Source: CAZCTC01 sp964501335 (GTDB lineage Bacteria; Chloroflexota; Anaerolineae; B4-G1; SLSP01). From it: a stretch of 64,000 bases of DNA. The translations under genes were made by a program, and so were the position numbers. Below are positions 51,113-63,500 of the stretch, piece by piece; within the stretch, counting starts at the first letter, position 1; each line of letters begins with the position of its first letter. The notes beneath the pieces were generated by a model. The model searched no databases. It saw only the letters and a program-made list of their open reading frames with translations, and was not told the DNA's origin. Location: assembly GCA_964501335.1 (NCBI GenBank), contig CAZCTC010000007.1:1-64000 (forward strand). The letters run 5' to 3'.

Positions 51113-51220
51113 GTTTAATTTTACCGGAAAGGGAGAGCCGGTTTTTTTATTCGTGTAAATTTGACTGAAGGGGCTTATGGATTATGATTTTTCAGTAGAT
51201 GAAAGATAAGGGAGCAGTCG

Positions 51221-51673
51221 ATGGGGTATTCTTTGCGTTATATTTCGACGGATCCTCGACCAATCACGCTGGATTTGCTGGCGCAGGCGTTGAAAGGGGG
51301 CGATCCGCTTTATAAAATTACGGATATTGAAGCGAAGCCGTTTTGTGAGTATGGTACTTTAAAGTACGGTTCGGATCTCTATGGAGATGTGGAGATCAAT
51401 TGCCGTGGTGCGGCGCTGTTTGCCGAAGAGTTGGAAGAATTAGCGGAAATGTTGGAGGGGGGAGCGGGAGAGGGCAGGCAGACAGTGCGGCAGACGTTGG
51501 AAAATGCTACGGTTATGGTAGCTCTCCAGGTGGCGTTTCAGGATCGGCCGTTGGAAATTACTTTTGCGCAGATTGAACCTTTGTGGAAGTGGCTGTTTGA
51601 TCATCGATCCGGCTTGTTGCAGGTGGAAGCCGAAGGTTATTACGATCGAACGAAATTGATTTTGGAAGCGTAG
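51221..51673 (+). CDS. Hypothetical protein, unknown family
   Basis: 150 residues, cytoplasmic, mixed alpha/beta. The N-terminal half (SLRYISTDPRPITLDLLAQA) and the ring of acidic residues in ELEELAEMLEGG are visible, but no known domain is recognised. AAGGGAG lies before ATG. The next gene encodes a SUKH-family protein, so this may be a companion immunity-like or regulatory protein; that is a weak inference from context only. Confidence 0.65.
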   Translation: MGYSLRYISTDPRPITLDLLAQALKGGDPLYKITDIEAKPFCEYGTLKYGSDLYGDVEINCRGAALFAEELEELAEMLEGGAGEGRQTVRQTLENATVMVALQVAFQDRPLEITFAQIEPLWKWLFDHRSGLLQVEAEGYYDRTKLILEA

Positions 51674-51718
51674 GCGATCGGCGGTTCGGGAACATTCTTG
51701 GGGGGAGGATCTAGTTTT

Positions 51719-52459
51719 ATGTTCGATTGGGATGAAATCCGTGCGGAATTACAACGATTACGAGAACTGGATATCAATTGCCAGGCTTTCGGCGCTCAAA
51801 AGCATCATTATCAATCTACCCCGGTATCGGAAGCGCAATTGCAGGTGGTCGAGAAAGAATTAGGCTATTCCCTTCCCCTGGACTATCGGGAATTTTTAAA
51901 AGAGATCGGCTATGGCGCCGGGCCGGAATATGGGCTTTATTCTCCGGAACAGGCTTGGGCGGAGACCTGCTGTCTCAATCGAATCAACGGGAATCCCAAA
52001 GAAGGAGAATTTTGTCACTGGATGCCCGACGATCGAGGGTATGGGCAGCTTTTTCACTTTCGAGATCTGAAGATCGAGCATGTAGAACTGTTTATTCAAA
52101 AACATAAACAGGGGGGATATGAATGCGCGAGTGAGATCGGCCCCTGCATTTTGTGTCTGAATGAAGGTGGGCTGGTTATCCAGACGAGAGGATGTATTTT
52201 CTATCATGTTTTGATCTGTGAAGGTGAACTGGCCGGGACGATGTGGGAAGTTGCTTTGGGAGAAGCCGGAGCTGTTCCGCGTGGAGTTTTTTATTATGGG
52301 GAGAAGCGAGAATGGGTGTATCGCGCCCGACCTTATACATTTGAAGAATGGTATAAGAACTGGTTGGACTATTGTTCTCGGGAGATCGGTCGAATCCGCG
52401 CTGCCGAGGCCGAGGTTCGGGGCCGTAACAATAATAATGTAGAGACGAGAGGTCATTAA
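51719..52459 (+). CDS. SMI1/KNR4 (SUKH) family protein
   Basis: 246 residues. The SUKH fold is recognised in the N-terminal half: PVSEAQLQVVEKELGYSLP, DYREFLKEIGYGAGPEYGLY. Bacterial SUKH proteins are often immunity proteins against secreted nuclease toxins, but many have no toxin partner and none is visible in this window. The ATG at 51719 was preferred over a TTG at 51698 because GGAGG lies ten bases upstream. Its TAA overlaps the ATG of the aldo/keto reductase gene by one base, so the two are co-translated. Confidence 0.8.
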   Translation: MFDWDEIRAELQRLRELDINCQAFGAQKHHYQSTPVSEAQLQVVEKELGYSLPLDYREFLKEIGYGAGPEYGLYSPEQAWAETCCLNRINGNPKEGEFCHWMPDDRGYGQLFHFRDLKIEHVELFIQKHKQGGYECASEIGPCILCLNEGGLVIQTRGCIFYHVLICEGELAGTMWEVALGEAGAVPRGVFYYGEKREWVYRARPYTFEEWYKNWLDYCSREIGRIRAAEAEVRGRNNNNVETRGH

Positions 52460-53247
52460 TGGCTAACCAACCGGCGGTACAGTTAGGCCTGGGGCTGATT
52501 GGAATTGGGCGGGCCTGGGGCCATCTGCCGGCTCCGCTTCCTACCGAAACAGAGGCGTTGGAATTTTTGGATTATGCTTTTGAGCTGGGGATTACTTTTT
52601 TTGATACGGCGGCTTCCTATGGGTTGAGCGAAGAGCGGGTGGGAAAGTTTTTGCGGCACTTGACCCCGGCGGAGCGGGAAAGGATCACCGTTTCGACTAA
52701 ATTTGGGGATCATTGGGATGCCGCCACCGGCAGCGCATTTGTCGACCATTCTTATGAGGCGCTGCGGCGCAGTCTGGACCACAGTCTGGAATGTCTGGAA
52801 CGGGTGGAGCTTTTGCAGTTGCACAAGACCAATCCGCAGGCTTTACAGAGCGAGGCAGTGCAACGGGCTTTCGTTTATGCCCGCGAACAGGGGATCGATC
52901 AGTTTGGCGCCAGTGTGAGCGATTTAGAGTCGGCCCGGATAGTCTGTGAGGATAGTTTTTTCTCATCCATTCAGTTTCCTTATCATTTGACTAACCGGAC
53001 TTTTGAAGCGGTGATTGAGCCGGCTACCCGACAGGGAAAAGAGATCCTGATCAATCGGCCGTTCAATATGGGAGCCTGGCTTTATTCGGAGACGACTCTT
53101 TCTGAAGAAGAGAAACGCGTTCAGGCTTATGCTTTTATTTTGCAGCAGAATTTCCGGGGATTTATACTAACCGGAACACGCTCCCCGGTTCATCTTTTAG
53201 AAAACTGGCAGGCATTTCAGTCAGCCCGGCAGATAAAGGGGGAGTAA
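52459..53247 (+). CDS. Aldo/keto reductase
   Basis: 262 residues, a TIM-barrel oxidoreductase. The catalytic tetrad can be placed as Asp in FFDTAASYG, Tyr in the same motif, Lys in STKFGD and His in LLQLHK. NADPH-binding residues are likely in the C-terminal loops (GTRSPVHLLEN). Somewhat shorter than the usual 300-320 residues, like the short AKRs of bacterial sugar metabolism. Start overlaps the stop of the SUKH gene. Substrate not predictable. Confidence 0.9.
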   Translation: MANQPAVQLGLGLIGIGRAWGHLPAPLPTETEALEFLDYAFELGITFFDTAASYGLSEERVGKFLRHLTPAERERITVSTKFGDHWDAATGSAFVDHSYEALRRSLDHSLECLERVELLQLHKTNPQALQSEAVQRAFVYAREQGIDQFGASVSDLESARIVCEDSFFSSIQFPYHLTNRTFEAVIEPATRQGKEILINRPFNMGAWLYSETTLSEEEKRVQAYAFILQQNFRGFILTGTRSPVHLLENWQAFQSARQIKGE

Positions 53248-53292
53248 TTGGACTATACTTTTTTTGTTAATCTTTAGAAAAGGGAGGGAGCC

Positions 53293-54174
53293 ATGCGTAT
53301 AGGACTTCAGATTCCGTCGTTTACATGGGCGGGAGGCGCTGAACAGTTGGGGCCGATGCTTAAGCGGATCGGTCAGGCCGCAGAGGCGGCCGGTTTTTCC
53401 AGTATCTGGGTGATGGACCACTATTTTCAAATTGAGATGGTGGGCAAGGTTGATGAACCGATGCTGGAAGGGTATGCCGCTTTGAGCTATCTGGCTGCCG
53501 TGACGGAACGGGTGCGGTTGGGCACGATGGTGACCGGAGTGATTTATCGCCATCCCGGCGTTTTGATCAAGACCGTGACCACACTGGATGTCCTTTCCGG
53601 AGGGCGGGCTTATTTGGGTATTGGTGCAGCGTGGAATCAGCGTGAAGCGGTTGGATTGGGAGTGCCGTTTCCTCCTTTAAAAGAGCGATTCGAACGGCTG
53701 GAGGAATGCTTGCAGATCGCTCAACAGATGTGGTCGGGGCGGGTAGAGCCTTATCAGGGCAAACATTATCAATTGACGGAGACTCTTAGCTCTCCGATGC
53801 CGCTCAGTCGGCCTCATCCCCCGATTTTGATCGGAGGGGGTGGTGAGCAGAAGACGCTGCGGTTGGTGGCAAAATATGCGGATGCCTGCAATCTCTTTGC
53901 CTATGGCGGTTCTGATTTCATTCGGGGAAAACTGGAGGTATTACGCCGTCATTGTGATGAGATCGGTCGTCCTTATGATGAGATCGAGCGTACCTCATTA
54001 GGCGGCCTCAATCTGGGGCCAGGAGGAATTTCCGTTCCGCAGGCGATCGAGTTCTGCCGGGATTTGAGTAAGGTCGGCATTCAAGAAGCCATTTTCTCTT
54101 TTGCCAATGTGAGCGACATTACTTCTTTGGAGATCATGGGAAAAGAGGTCATCCCGGCCGTCAATGAATTTTAA
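53293..54174 (+). CDS. LLM-class (luciferase-like) F420- or flavin-dependent oxidoreductase
   Basis: 293 residues. Luciferase-like TIM barrel: MRIGLQIPSFTWAGG, GFSSIWVMDHYF, RVRLGTMVTGVIYRHPGVLIKTVTTLDVLSGGR and HPPILIGGGGEQKTLRLVAKYAD. Such enzymes use coenzyme F420 or FMN; Chloroflexota are known to use F420, so F420 dependence is plausible but not shown. GGAGGGAGCC precedes ATG. It follows the aldo/keto reductase by 45 bases and may share its transcript; a terminator follows at 54371. Confidence 0.9.
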   Translation: MRIGLQIPSFTWAGGAEQLGPMLKRIGQAAEAAGFSSIWVMDHYFQIEMVGKVDEPMLEGYAALSYLAAVTERVRLGTMVTGVIYRHPGVLIKTVTTLDVLSGGRAYLGIGAAWNQREAVGLGVPFPPLKERFERLEECLQIAQQMWSGRVEPYQGKHYQLTETLSSPMPLSRPHPPILIGGGGEQKTLRLVAKYADACNLFAYGGSDFIRGKLEVLRRHCDEIGRPYDEIERTSLGGLNLGPGGISVPQAIEFCRDLSKVGIQEAIFSFANVSDITSLEIMGKEVIPAVNEF

Positions 54175-54370
54175 GGACGGAAGGTCAGGGCAGAGGCGGA
54201 TATCCCGAAGGATGAAAATTCAACGGTAGTAGACAGCCTGTGGTGCCGGCTCTCTTTACGGATTTGGGAGAAGCTTTCGGCGCTGTTGTGACGGGATGGA
54301 TTTTATTGTTAATGGTTCGCTGGGGGATTCGCAAAATACGATAACTTCTGAGTTTTTGGCTGGCAGGTCA

Positions 54371-54400
54371 GGGCGCCGTTTATTTTAACGGCGCCCTTTT
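54371..54400 (+). terminator. Intrinsic terminator
   Basis: Perfect stem GGGCGCCGTT / AACGGCGCCC, loop TATTTT, followed by TTTT; 200 bases after the LLM oxidoreductase stop. The bases between hold one AGTAGAC heptamer and no gene. Confidence 0.75.
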
Positions 54401-54429
54401 GGTTGGAATCTAATTTGTAATATTTTGAT

Positions 54430-54482
54430 ATAGCTAACAAAACTCCAACAAAACCCCAACAATTTCCTATCGAATGTATGCT
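54430..54482 (+). promoter_or_regulatory. Direct 11-bp repeats upstream of the giant surface gene
   Basis: Three in-phase 11-base units, GCTAACAAAAC, TCCAACAAAAC and CCCAACAATTT (54433-54465), end shortly before a possible -10 box TATGCT (54477-54482). This resembles sites of SARP/BTAD or OmpR-type activators, but the -10 assignment is uncertain. The start codon is about 100 bases downstream. Confidence 0.4.
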
Positions 54483-54585
54483 AGACTTAAACTGTTTTCC
54501 CCTACTAAATTTTTGCCTCCATCATGTTACATTTGAGATTTTAAGTGTTTTATGCTTATTGGGAGATCAGCCAGGAGATGAGAGC

Positions 54586-57500
54586 ATGGAAAATTTTGAT
54601 CAGCCAGGCAACCCTTTCTTTTCACGGACCTTTAAACTAAAGAGTCGGTGGTGGAGCGCTGCTTTTGTTTTGATTCTCGTGGTGGCTTTTCTGTCGCTGC
54701 TACTGGGAAACTTTCAATCCTTGAAGGCTGCCGGGGGGGAACTTACCGTAGAAATCCTTGCCGGATACAATCTGGTCGTGGATTCCAACGTTCAGGCACC
54801 TTCCACCAATGGGCCTTCTGCTGCGACCGTAGCTGCGCGAGTTTGTAATGCCAGTGCTACACCGGTTACGGATGTGAATATCTATATCGGTGATCAGCCC
54901 AACAACACGCCCGGGGTTTACCCCGGGCGTGACACTTCTGATCCAGCCTTCATCGCTCAACATCCGCGGTTAAATAGCCCTTACATCTACTTTTTCCGGC
55001 ATGCCGGCGGGAGTTTGGGGCTTGCCGATGCCAGTCGGCAGGCGGGAACCTTGCAGCCGGGTGAGTGTACTGTCCAATACTGGACATTTACCTATCCTCG
55101 CTGTGAAAGCGGCATTGAACCGCCCTGCGGCTCTTTAGATCCAGTCTGGGGCGAGACCAACAGCAATACCGACGATCTCTGGCTCCGGTTTGATGTGTGG
55201 GCCAAAGGTACCCAGGGGGGCAGTGCAGTCAGTGCCACCGATTCCTGGACGATGACCATGCGCAATGAAATTTCGGCCATGGCCAACAAAATTCAGCCGA
55301 ACGGCAATCCTTCGGGGGTGTGGTTTAATACCAATACAGCCAGTGTTAAACCGGGTTCGGTGATTACTACCAACGGTATTCTTTACCGGATTGGCAACGT
55401 TGGCGCCGGCTTTGACAATAACGGTGATTTTGTCCCCGATGTCAACTTCTGGGTTCAACCCATCGGCGATACGGGGACATTTGATCCGGGCTGTTTCCGC
55501 TTGATCCGCACTTCGGGCCTTATTACGATTGAAGGAGGCTCGCCTCAGGTTTTTACCTTCACCGATCAGCTTTTCTTCAGCCGTCCTCAGGTGCCCAGCG
55601 ATAATACCAATGTCATCGGTGAAGTTTTCTATACATTCCTGGCGCTGGGTTCCAATTGTGCGGCGGGGCCTTCTCCTTATCAGGAAGCGGCTTCCGGCTA
55701 TGATAATGAAAAGTTCAATGCCGATTATGGGGCCGGCGGTCCTCCTGTAATTATCAGCGAGCAGGCTGTGGTCGGTATCGATAAATCCAGTTATCCCGAC
55801 GTACTTCCTTTGGGGAGCATTGTTACCTATACCCTGCCTTTCTGGAATGCCAGCAGTTCCGCTTCCGCCGGTCTGGTCATGTATTCGGGAGCTTACGTCA
55901 ACAATCCGTTGGTGGTCAGCGATTCGATCCCTGCCGGCACGATTTACAAATCCGGCAGCGCTACTTATACGTTGAATTTTTCTCCCAATAACGCCGCTGT
56001 GATTAAGTATTCGACCGATAACGGAGCCAGTTGGACTACAACTGAGCCGGCTACAGGGGTGACGACCCTTCAATGGTGGCTTAACGATCCCCTGCCGCCC
56101 TTAGAAACCGGAGTGGTTCATTTTTCTGTTATAGCGCCGTTTACTTATAGCGGACCTCCGATTATTGAAAACTGCGGTAATTTGCAATTTGACGGCGGCC
56201 CTTCGGTGGCCTGGGCCTGTGATCCCGTTCAGATTCAGGGAAGTGCCCTTGTCGGCAATGAGACATGGGCGGATCTCAATAACGATGGGGCAGTCAGTGC
56301 GGGAGAGTCTTATCTCAACAACATCGGAGTTTCTATCTATTGGGATAAGAACAATAACGGCGTTCTTGATCTGAATGATACTTTCATGATGACCACGACT
56401 TCGGGTCTGACGACGTCCGGTTTCTACACGTTTACCAGCATGCCGCCCGGTTCTTATCTGGTCAAGGTCGATCGCAACGATTCCGATCTGCCTGTCGGTT
56501 ATCGCCTGACGACCAATGAGATTTACCCTGTTACGGTGACGACGACCAATGTTCTGACCGCAGATTTTGGTTTTGCTCCTTCCCTGGGCGTGGTCAAGAT
56601 GTGCCAGAATGCCTATCAGGGTCGGGATATGGTTTACAACATTCTGGTTCAGAACCTTCGTCCCGGCGGCGGTGAATCGACCGGGGTCAGTCAATGTCGT
56701 TACACGGTTTGGTCCAATATTGTTCATCCGGATAAGAATACTTCAATTCCGATCGGCGGTGGACCTGCCAATGCGCAATGGCTCAGTACGGGCAATATCA
56801 CCGGCGAACCGGACGACAAATATACCAACAGCGCAATGGCAGATAATACCGATCTTGTCGGGCTGAGCGGTTTTAATACGACCCCCAAGCGGGGATCTAT
56901 TTCGAAAGTCGAGGTGCTGATCGTTCTCAAAGAATCGGCGGAAATGCAGAGTGCCGATGCTTTGGATGTTTCGTTCTACATGACGGATACGGCTCGCGGC
57001 ACCAAGACTTTCGCCGGGGCCTATTTTACCCAAACGGTAGGACAGCTCTATAACGTTATTACGGATATTACTTCTTTGAATCCCGGCGGCGCTTCGGCCT
57101 GGAAATGGGAAAATTTTGCCGGCGATATTTCCGAACTCTCGCTTTCGGCGAACAAGGGCGGCGGTACGACCGGCGATCTGGCTGTGGACGCGGTGGCTTT
57201 CCTGGTGACGGTCGATCAGCCCTGTACGGCCCTTTCCATGAATGAAATCATCAGCAATCTGCCGGTGACCGACACTTTTGATCCCAGTCGGGTGCAGTTC
57301 GTTTCGGCCAATCCGGCGCCCTCGGCGGTGGATACATCAGCCGGCATTATTACCTGGACCAATGTCGGCCCGCTCTACCCTAACGAAACGCATAATATTC
57401 AGGTCACGTTCCGGGCTTTGCAACCGACGACTTCAACCGCCACCGTGATCAACAATGTCGGCGCGACGGGGGCCAGTTTCAGCGACGGCGGATTGACCGG

Positions 57501-60500
57501 CAATCGTTACGCCACGGCTACCTGTTTGATCACCGCGACCGGGACCATCACCGGCCGGGCCTTCAGCGATCTGGCGACGACGGGGTGGCAGGCGCCGGAC
57601 GGTTATCAGAGCAACGACTACGGGATTCCCGGCATGACGATGACGCTTTATGCCTGTGTCTGGGACAACGACCTGACCACTCCCATCGATCCCAACACTG
57701 ATCCCAACTACAACAGTGGTCGGATCTGTACGGCTCAGGCCAACGGTGCCATTAAAGGTACCTGGGCTGTACTTCAGACTTTAACGACTAATGCCACCGG
57801 CTTTTACACCTTTACCGGCCTGTTGAACGGTTTCTATTATGTTCAGGCCAATACTGCCATTTTGCCGGGCGGCTTCAGTGAAACTACCGAAGCTTACGAT
57901 GTTCAATCCACCTCCGGCGGTTTTAACTGTCCGGGATCGGGGAGTAATGCCTGCGATAGTATTTGGGGTAATACGACTTTGAGGCTTGATACTACCAACT
58001 TCAATCCGATCAATACGGCCGGCGAGAAGATCCCCAATGTCAATTTCGGTTATTCCATGCCGGCGATGTTGTTCGGTAATGTCTGGAACGATGTGAACGG
58101 CAACAGTACCCGGGAAACCGGCGAGCCGGGATTGGATAACGGCACCGCCGGAGTGACGGTGACGTTGTACAACTTCTCTACCGGGGCTGTGGTTTCGACC
58201 ACGCAGACCGATGCCGCCGGCAATTATAAATTTGTCGGGGTGCCGGCGGGAACCTATACGATCACGGTTAACACGGCTACTTTGCCGGGAACCGGCTGGT
58301 CCAGCACTTCGGAAACGGCGCCGTCCGGCGCGGTGACCTCGACGCTGGACAGCCAGATCCAAACGGTGTCTCTGGTCGCCGGTCAGGTCTCGGGTTCTTA
58401 CAATTTCGGTTATCATCAAACCGGCACCGGCGCCATCGGCGACCGGCTCTATTACGATGTGAACGGCAACGCCATGCAGGATGCCAATGAAGAAGGCATT
58501 CCCAACATTACCGTTTATCTTTATGCCGACTTGAACGCGAACGGCACGATCGATATCGGCACGGATGCTGTGGTTATCACGGCGACGACCACGGCGACCG
58601 GTTTCTACAAATTCGATTCGCTGGCCCCCGGCAGCTATATTGTATCGGTCGATTCGGCCGATTCGGATTTCCCGGTCCGTTACTATCCTACCCAAGATCC
58701 CGACGAGGATGCAGTCGCGGGTACGATTTGTAAGAGCTGTAACAATCAGGGTGTTGTTTCCAATTTGACCACGACTTATACCGACTCGATCGACTTTGGT
58801 TATCAACCTTATGGTTTCAATTCCATCGGCGATCTGGTCTGGCGTGATCTGAACGGCGACGGCCTTCAAAACGGGGCTTATGAGACGGGCATTGTCTCTA
58901 TCACCGTCTGGCTACAGGCCGATTTCAACAACGACGGTGTCTTCACGACGATTTTGACCACGACGACGGCAGCCGACGGCTCTTACCTCTTCAGCAATTT
59001 GCCGGACGGCAGCTACCGGGTGGTGGTCAATAATACCGACAGCGATCTGCCGGTCGATGCGCTTGCCAACCGCTATCTCCCCACCACGCCGATTACCACC
59101 AGTGTGATTTCTCTTGCTTACATTACACCTACCATGCGCAGCTGGCTGGATGCCGATTTCGGTTTCTCTCCCCCTGCCACGGTCGGCGATTTTATCTGGC
59201 AGGACAACAACGGTAACGGCGAGCAGGATGCCGGCGAGCCTGGTATTCCCGGGGTGACGGTCCAGCTCTATCTAAGCGGCACTTCGACGCTGGTTTCTTC
59301 GACGACGACCGACGCTTCTGGCGGCTATACCTTTACCAATATCCTCAGCGGCTCCTACTCTGTCGTCGTTGTGACTTCCACCCTGCCGTTCGGTTATTAC
59401 CAGAGCGGTGACCCCGATGCCACCGGTCCCTGCGTTGACGGTGGGGCTGCTTTTGACGACTGCAATTCGACCAGTTCCTTTAAACTGCGCGCCGGCGGCA
59501 TGGACCGCACCCGCGACTTCGGCTATCTCCCGCCTCGCGTCATCGGCGATTATGTCTGGCTGGACGCCGATCAGGACGGGATTCAGGATCCAACGGAAGC
59601 CCCCATTCCCAGCGTGGTGATTACGCTGACAGACCCCGTTGGCGGGGTTGTCACGACGACGACCGATATCGCCGGCTATTACAGCTTCGGCGCCAATGTC
59701 CTTCCCATCAGCGGTAACTATACGGTATCGATCAATCTGGCGACGCTTCCCTTACCCCTGGTGCCTACTTTTGATCGAGACGGAACGCTGGATAATCTGA
59801 CGGTCGTCCCGGTGACGGTTACGACGGTGGTGACCGATGCCGACTTCGGTTACCGTTACAACGGCCTTTACAATATCAGCGGTACGGTTTTCTACGATCA
59901 ATTGTCGATCCTGGACGGTTTGACCGAGACCTTCAGGATTACGGATACCGATATCCCCTATTACAGTGTTCCGGTCTACCTTTGGGATCAAAACAATAAG
60001 TTGATCGCGACCACGCAGACCGATGCCGCCGGCAATTACACCTTTACTCAACTGTACGGCGGCGGTATTACCTATACCGTTTCGGTCAATGGGACGGCGC
60101 CTCAGCTGATTTCACAAAGGCTGACGGCCAGTCCTGATGGTTCTCATACTTATCAGCGGGTGGTCATTCAAACCAGCGATATCACTCGCCTGGACTTCGG
60201 TTTCTACCCGGCCGTCAATATTACCAAGTCGGTCGTGCCCACGGGATCGATCGGAGCCGGCACAACGGTGACCTACACGCTGGTGGTTTCCAACAGCCAG
60301 AGCACGATAGCCAATGATGTGACGATCACCGACATCATTCCATCCGATATGACGTATGTTGCCGCCAGCCTGACGATGACCCCCACGACGGCAGGAACGG
60401 TCGTCGAGCCTTCGGGTATTCCTTTGATGATTACCCTTTCTCCGATTACGGTGGCGGCCAATTCTCTGGTGACGATTACCTATCGGGCGACGGTCAATGC

Positions 60501-63500
60501 TTCGATTGCTCCGGGCGTCGATGCGATTACCAACACAGCGCATCTTTCGACGACGACGGGAATCACGCACAGCAGTTCGGTCTCCAATCCGATTTCAGCT
60601 GCGGATCTGCTCATTACCAAGAGCGATGATCCCGACCCGGTGATGAGCGGCGGCGTCTTGACCTACACGCTGATCTTTACCAATGTCGGAGCTACGGCTG
60701 CCAGCGATGTGACGGTTACTGAGGCGCTTCCGCCTGAAGTGACCTACGGCGGCGATGTCAGCCTGCCTTCCGGCATGACACGTTCTTCTACGACACCTCC
60801 GACCTGGATCACGCCGACTCTGGAAGCGGGGCAGAGCGGCACGATTGTCTTCACGGTGACGGTCGGCCATCCAGTTACCGGCGCGATTACCAACACGGTA
60901 ACGATTACTTCGACCTCTCCTGATTCCGTTCCCGGCAACAATCAGGATGTGGAGCCGACTCTGGTCTATATTTCAGGTTTCTCTCTGGATAAGTTGCTGG
61001 TCTCAGCCAATCCGGCTTATGTGGGCGATCTGGTGACCTATTCGATCACGATCGTGAACACCGGCACGACGACGCTGGCGACACTGCCGTTGACCGATAC
61101 CTTCAATGCGACTTACCTGGCTTACAGCAGTGCGACGCCGGCTCCTGATACGACGGCGGCGGGGCAGTTGAACTGGACCAACGTCGGGCCGATCGCGGTC
61201 GGTGGACAGGTGGTGTTGACGGTGACTTTTACGGCTTTGATGCCCACGCCTGTGACGACCAACAAGGCCATAGTCGGGGCGACGGACATTTACAGCAATG
61301 TCCTCCTGCCGGGATCGGATGCCGAGCCGGTGACGATCGTGACCAGCGGTTATGTGCTGACGAAGACGTTGCTTTCAGCCAATCCGGTCTATGTGGGCGA
61401 TCTGGTAACCTATTCGGTCACGGTGGCCAACACGGGGACGATCGCCCTGGACTCGGTGCCGCTGACGGATACCTACGATGCGACTTATCTGGGCTACAGC
61501 AGCGCGACGCCGGCTCCGGACACGACGGCGGCGGGACAGCTGAACTGGGCCAATATCGGGCCGATCGCGGCCGGCGGGCAGACGGTGGTGACGGTGACCT
61601 TCACGGCGCTGGCGCCGGTTTCGCCGACGATCAACACGGCGACGACGGCAGCGACGGATACGCTCGGGACGGCTTTGCCGCCGCAGAGCGATGCTGCGCC
61701 GGTATCGATTGTGACCAGCGGTTATCTGTTGACGAAGTCTCTTGCCTCGGCCAGTCCGCCCCGCGTTGGCCACGCGGTACTTCACTCGTTCCCTACACGC
61801 AACACGGGGACGATCGCCCTGGACTCGGTGCCGCTGACGGATACCTACGATGCGACTTATCTGGGCTACAGCAGCGCGACGCCGGCTCCGGACACGACGG
61901 CGGCGGGACAGCTGAACTGGGCCAATATCGGGCCGATCGCGGCCGGCGGGCAGACGGTGGTGACGGTGACCTTCACGGCGCTGGCGCCGGTTTCGCCGAC
62001 GATCAACACGGCGACGACGGCAGCGACGGATACGCTCGGGACGGCGTTGCCGCCGCAGAGCGATGCTGCGCCGGTGACGATTGTAGTCAGCGGGTTCACC
62101 CTGACGAAGACGCTGGTCTCGGCCAATCCGGCTTACGTGGGCGAACTGGTGACCTATTCGATCACGATCGTGAACACGGGCACGACGACGCTGACAACGG
62201 TACCGTTGACGGATACCTTCGACGGGACCTATCTGAGTTACAGCAGCGCAACTCCCGCTCCGGATACGACGGCGGCAGGGCAGTTGAATTGGAACAATGT
62301 GGGGCCGATCGCCGCCGGCGGGCAGCGGGTGGTGACGGTGACCTTTACCGCGCTGGCGCCGACGGCCGCGACGACCAACACGGCGACGGCTTCCGCGGTG
62401 GACGGCCCCGGCACGGTGCTCCCGCCGCAGAGCGATGAGGCGCCGGTGACGATTGTGGTCAGCGGGTTCACCCTGACGAAGACGCTGGCCTCGGCCAATC
62501 CGGCTTACGTCGGCGATCCGGTGACTTTCTCGATTACCATCGTCAACACCGGCACGACGGCTCTGACGACGGTGCCGTTGACCGATACCTTTAATGCAAC
62601 TTACCTGAGCTACAGCAGTGCGACGCCGGCTCCTGATACGACGGCGGCGGGCCAGCTGAACTGGAACAATGTGGGGCCGATCGCGGTGGGCGGACAGCGG
62701 GTGGTGACGGTGACTTTCACCGCACTGGCTCCGATCCCCGTTACCTTGAATACGGCGACGGCTGGGGCTATCGATGGCCCCGGTACGGTGCTGCCGCCTC
62801 AGACCGATCAGGCGGCGGTGACGATTATTTCCAGCGGCTTTGTAGTGACGAAGACCCTGCTTTCGGCCAATCCGGTCTACGTTGGTCAGCCGGTGACTTA
62901 CTCGATCACGGTGGTCAATACCGGAACGACGACGTTGGTGACGGTGCCGTTGACGGATACCTTCGACGGGACCTATCTGAGTTACAGCAGCGCAACTCCC
63001 GCTCCGGATACGACGGCGGCGGGACAGTTGAACTGGAACAATGTGGGGCCGATCGCCGCCGGCGGGCAGACGGTGGTGACGGTGACCTTTACCGCGCTGG
63101 CACCTGTTTCCCCGACGATTAACACGGCGACGGTCAGTGCTGTGGACGATCAGGGCAAAATCCTTCCGCCGCAGAGCGATTTGGAGCCGGTGTCCATTGT
63201 GGCGAGCGGCTATATATTGACCAAGACATTGGTTTCGTCCAGCCCTGTTGCGGTGGGGCAGCCGGTGATCTTCTCGATCATGGTGGTCAATACCGGGACC
63301 ACCACGTTGACGACGGTGCCGTTAACCGATACCTACGACGCGACCTATCTGGGTTACAGCAGCGCGAATCCGGTTCCGGACACGACGGCGGCGGGGCAGC
63401 TGAACTGGACCAACCTCGGGCCGATCACGGCGGGCGGGCAGCGGGTGGTGACGGTGACCTTTACCGCCCTGATGCCGGTCTCTCCCACGCTCAACACGGC

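Noticed and set aside
57781..58869. 362-codon minus-strand frame
   Set aside because: Shadow of the giant surface protein; Arg/Ile/Asp-rich composition, no start site. The minus frames at 55135-56073, 56101-56727, 60112-60570 and 48208-49440 were treated likewise.
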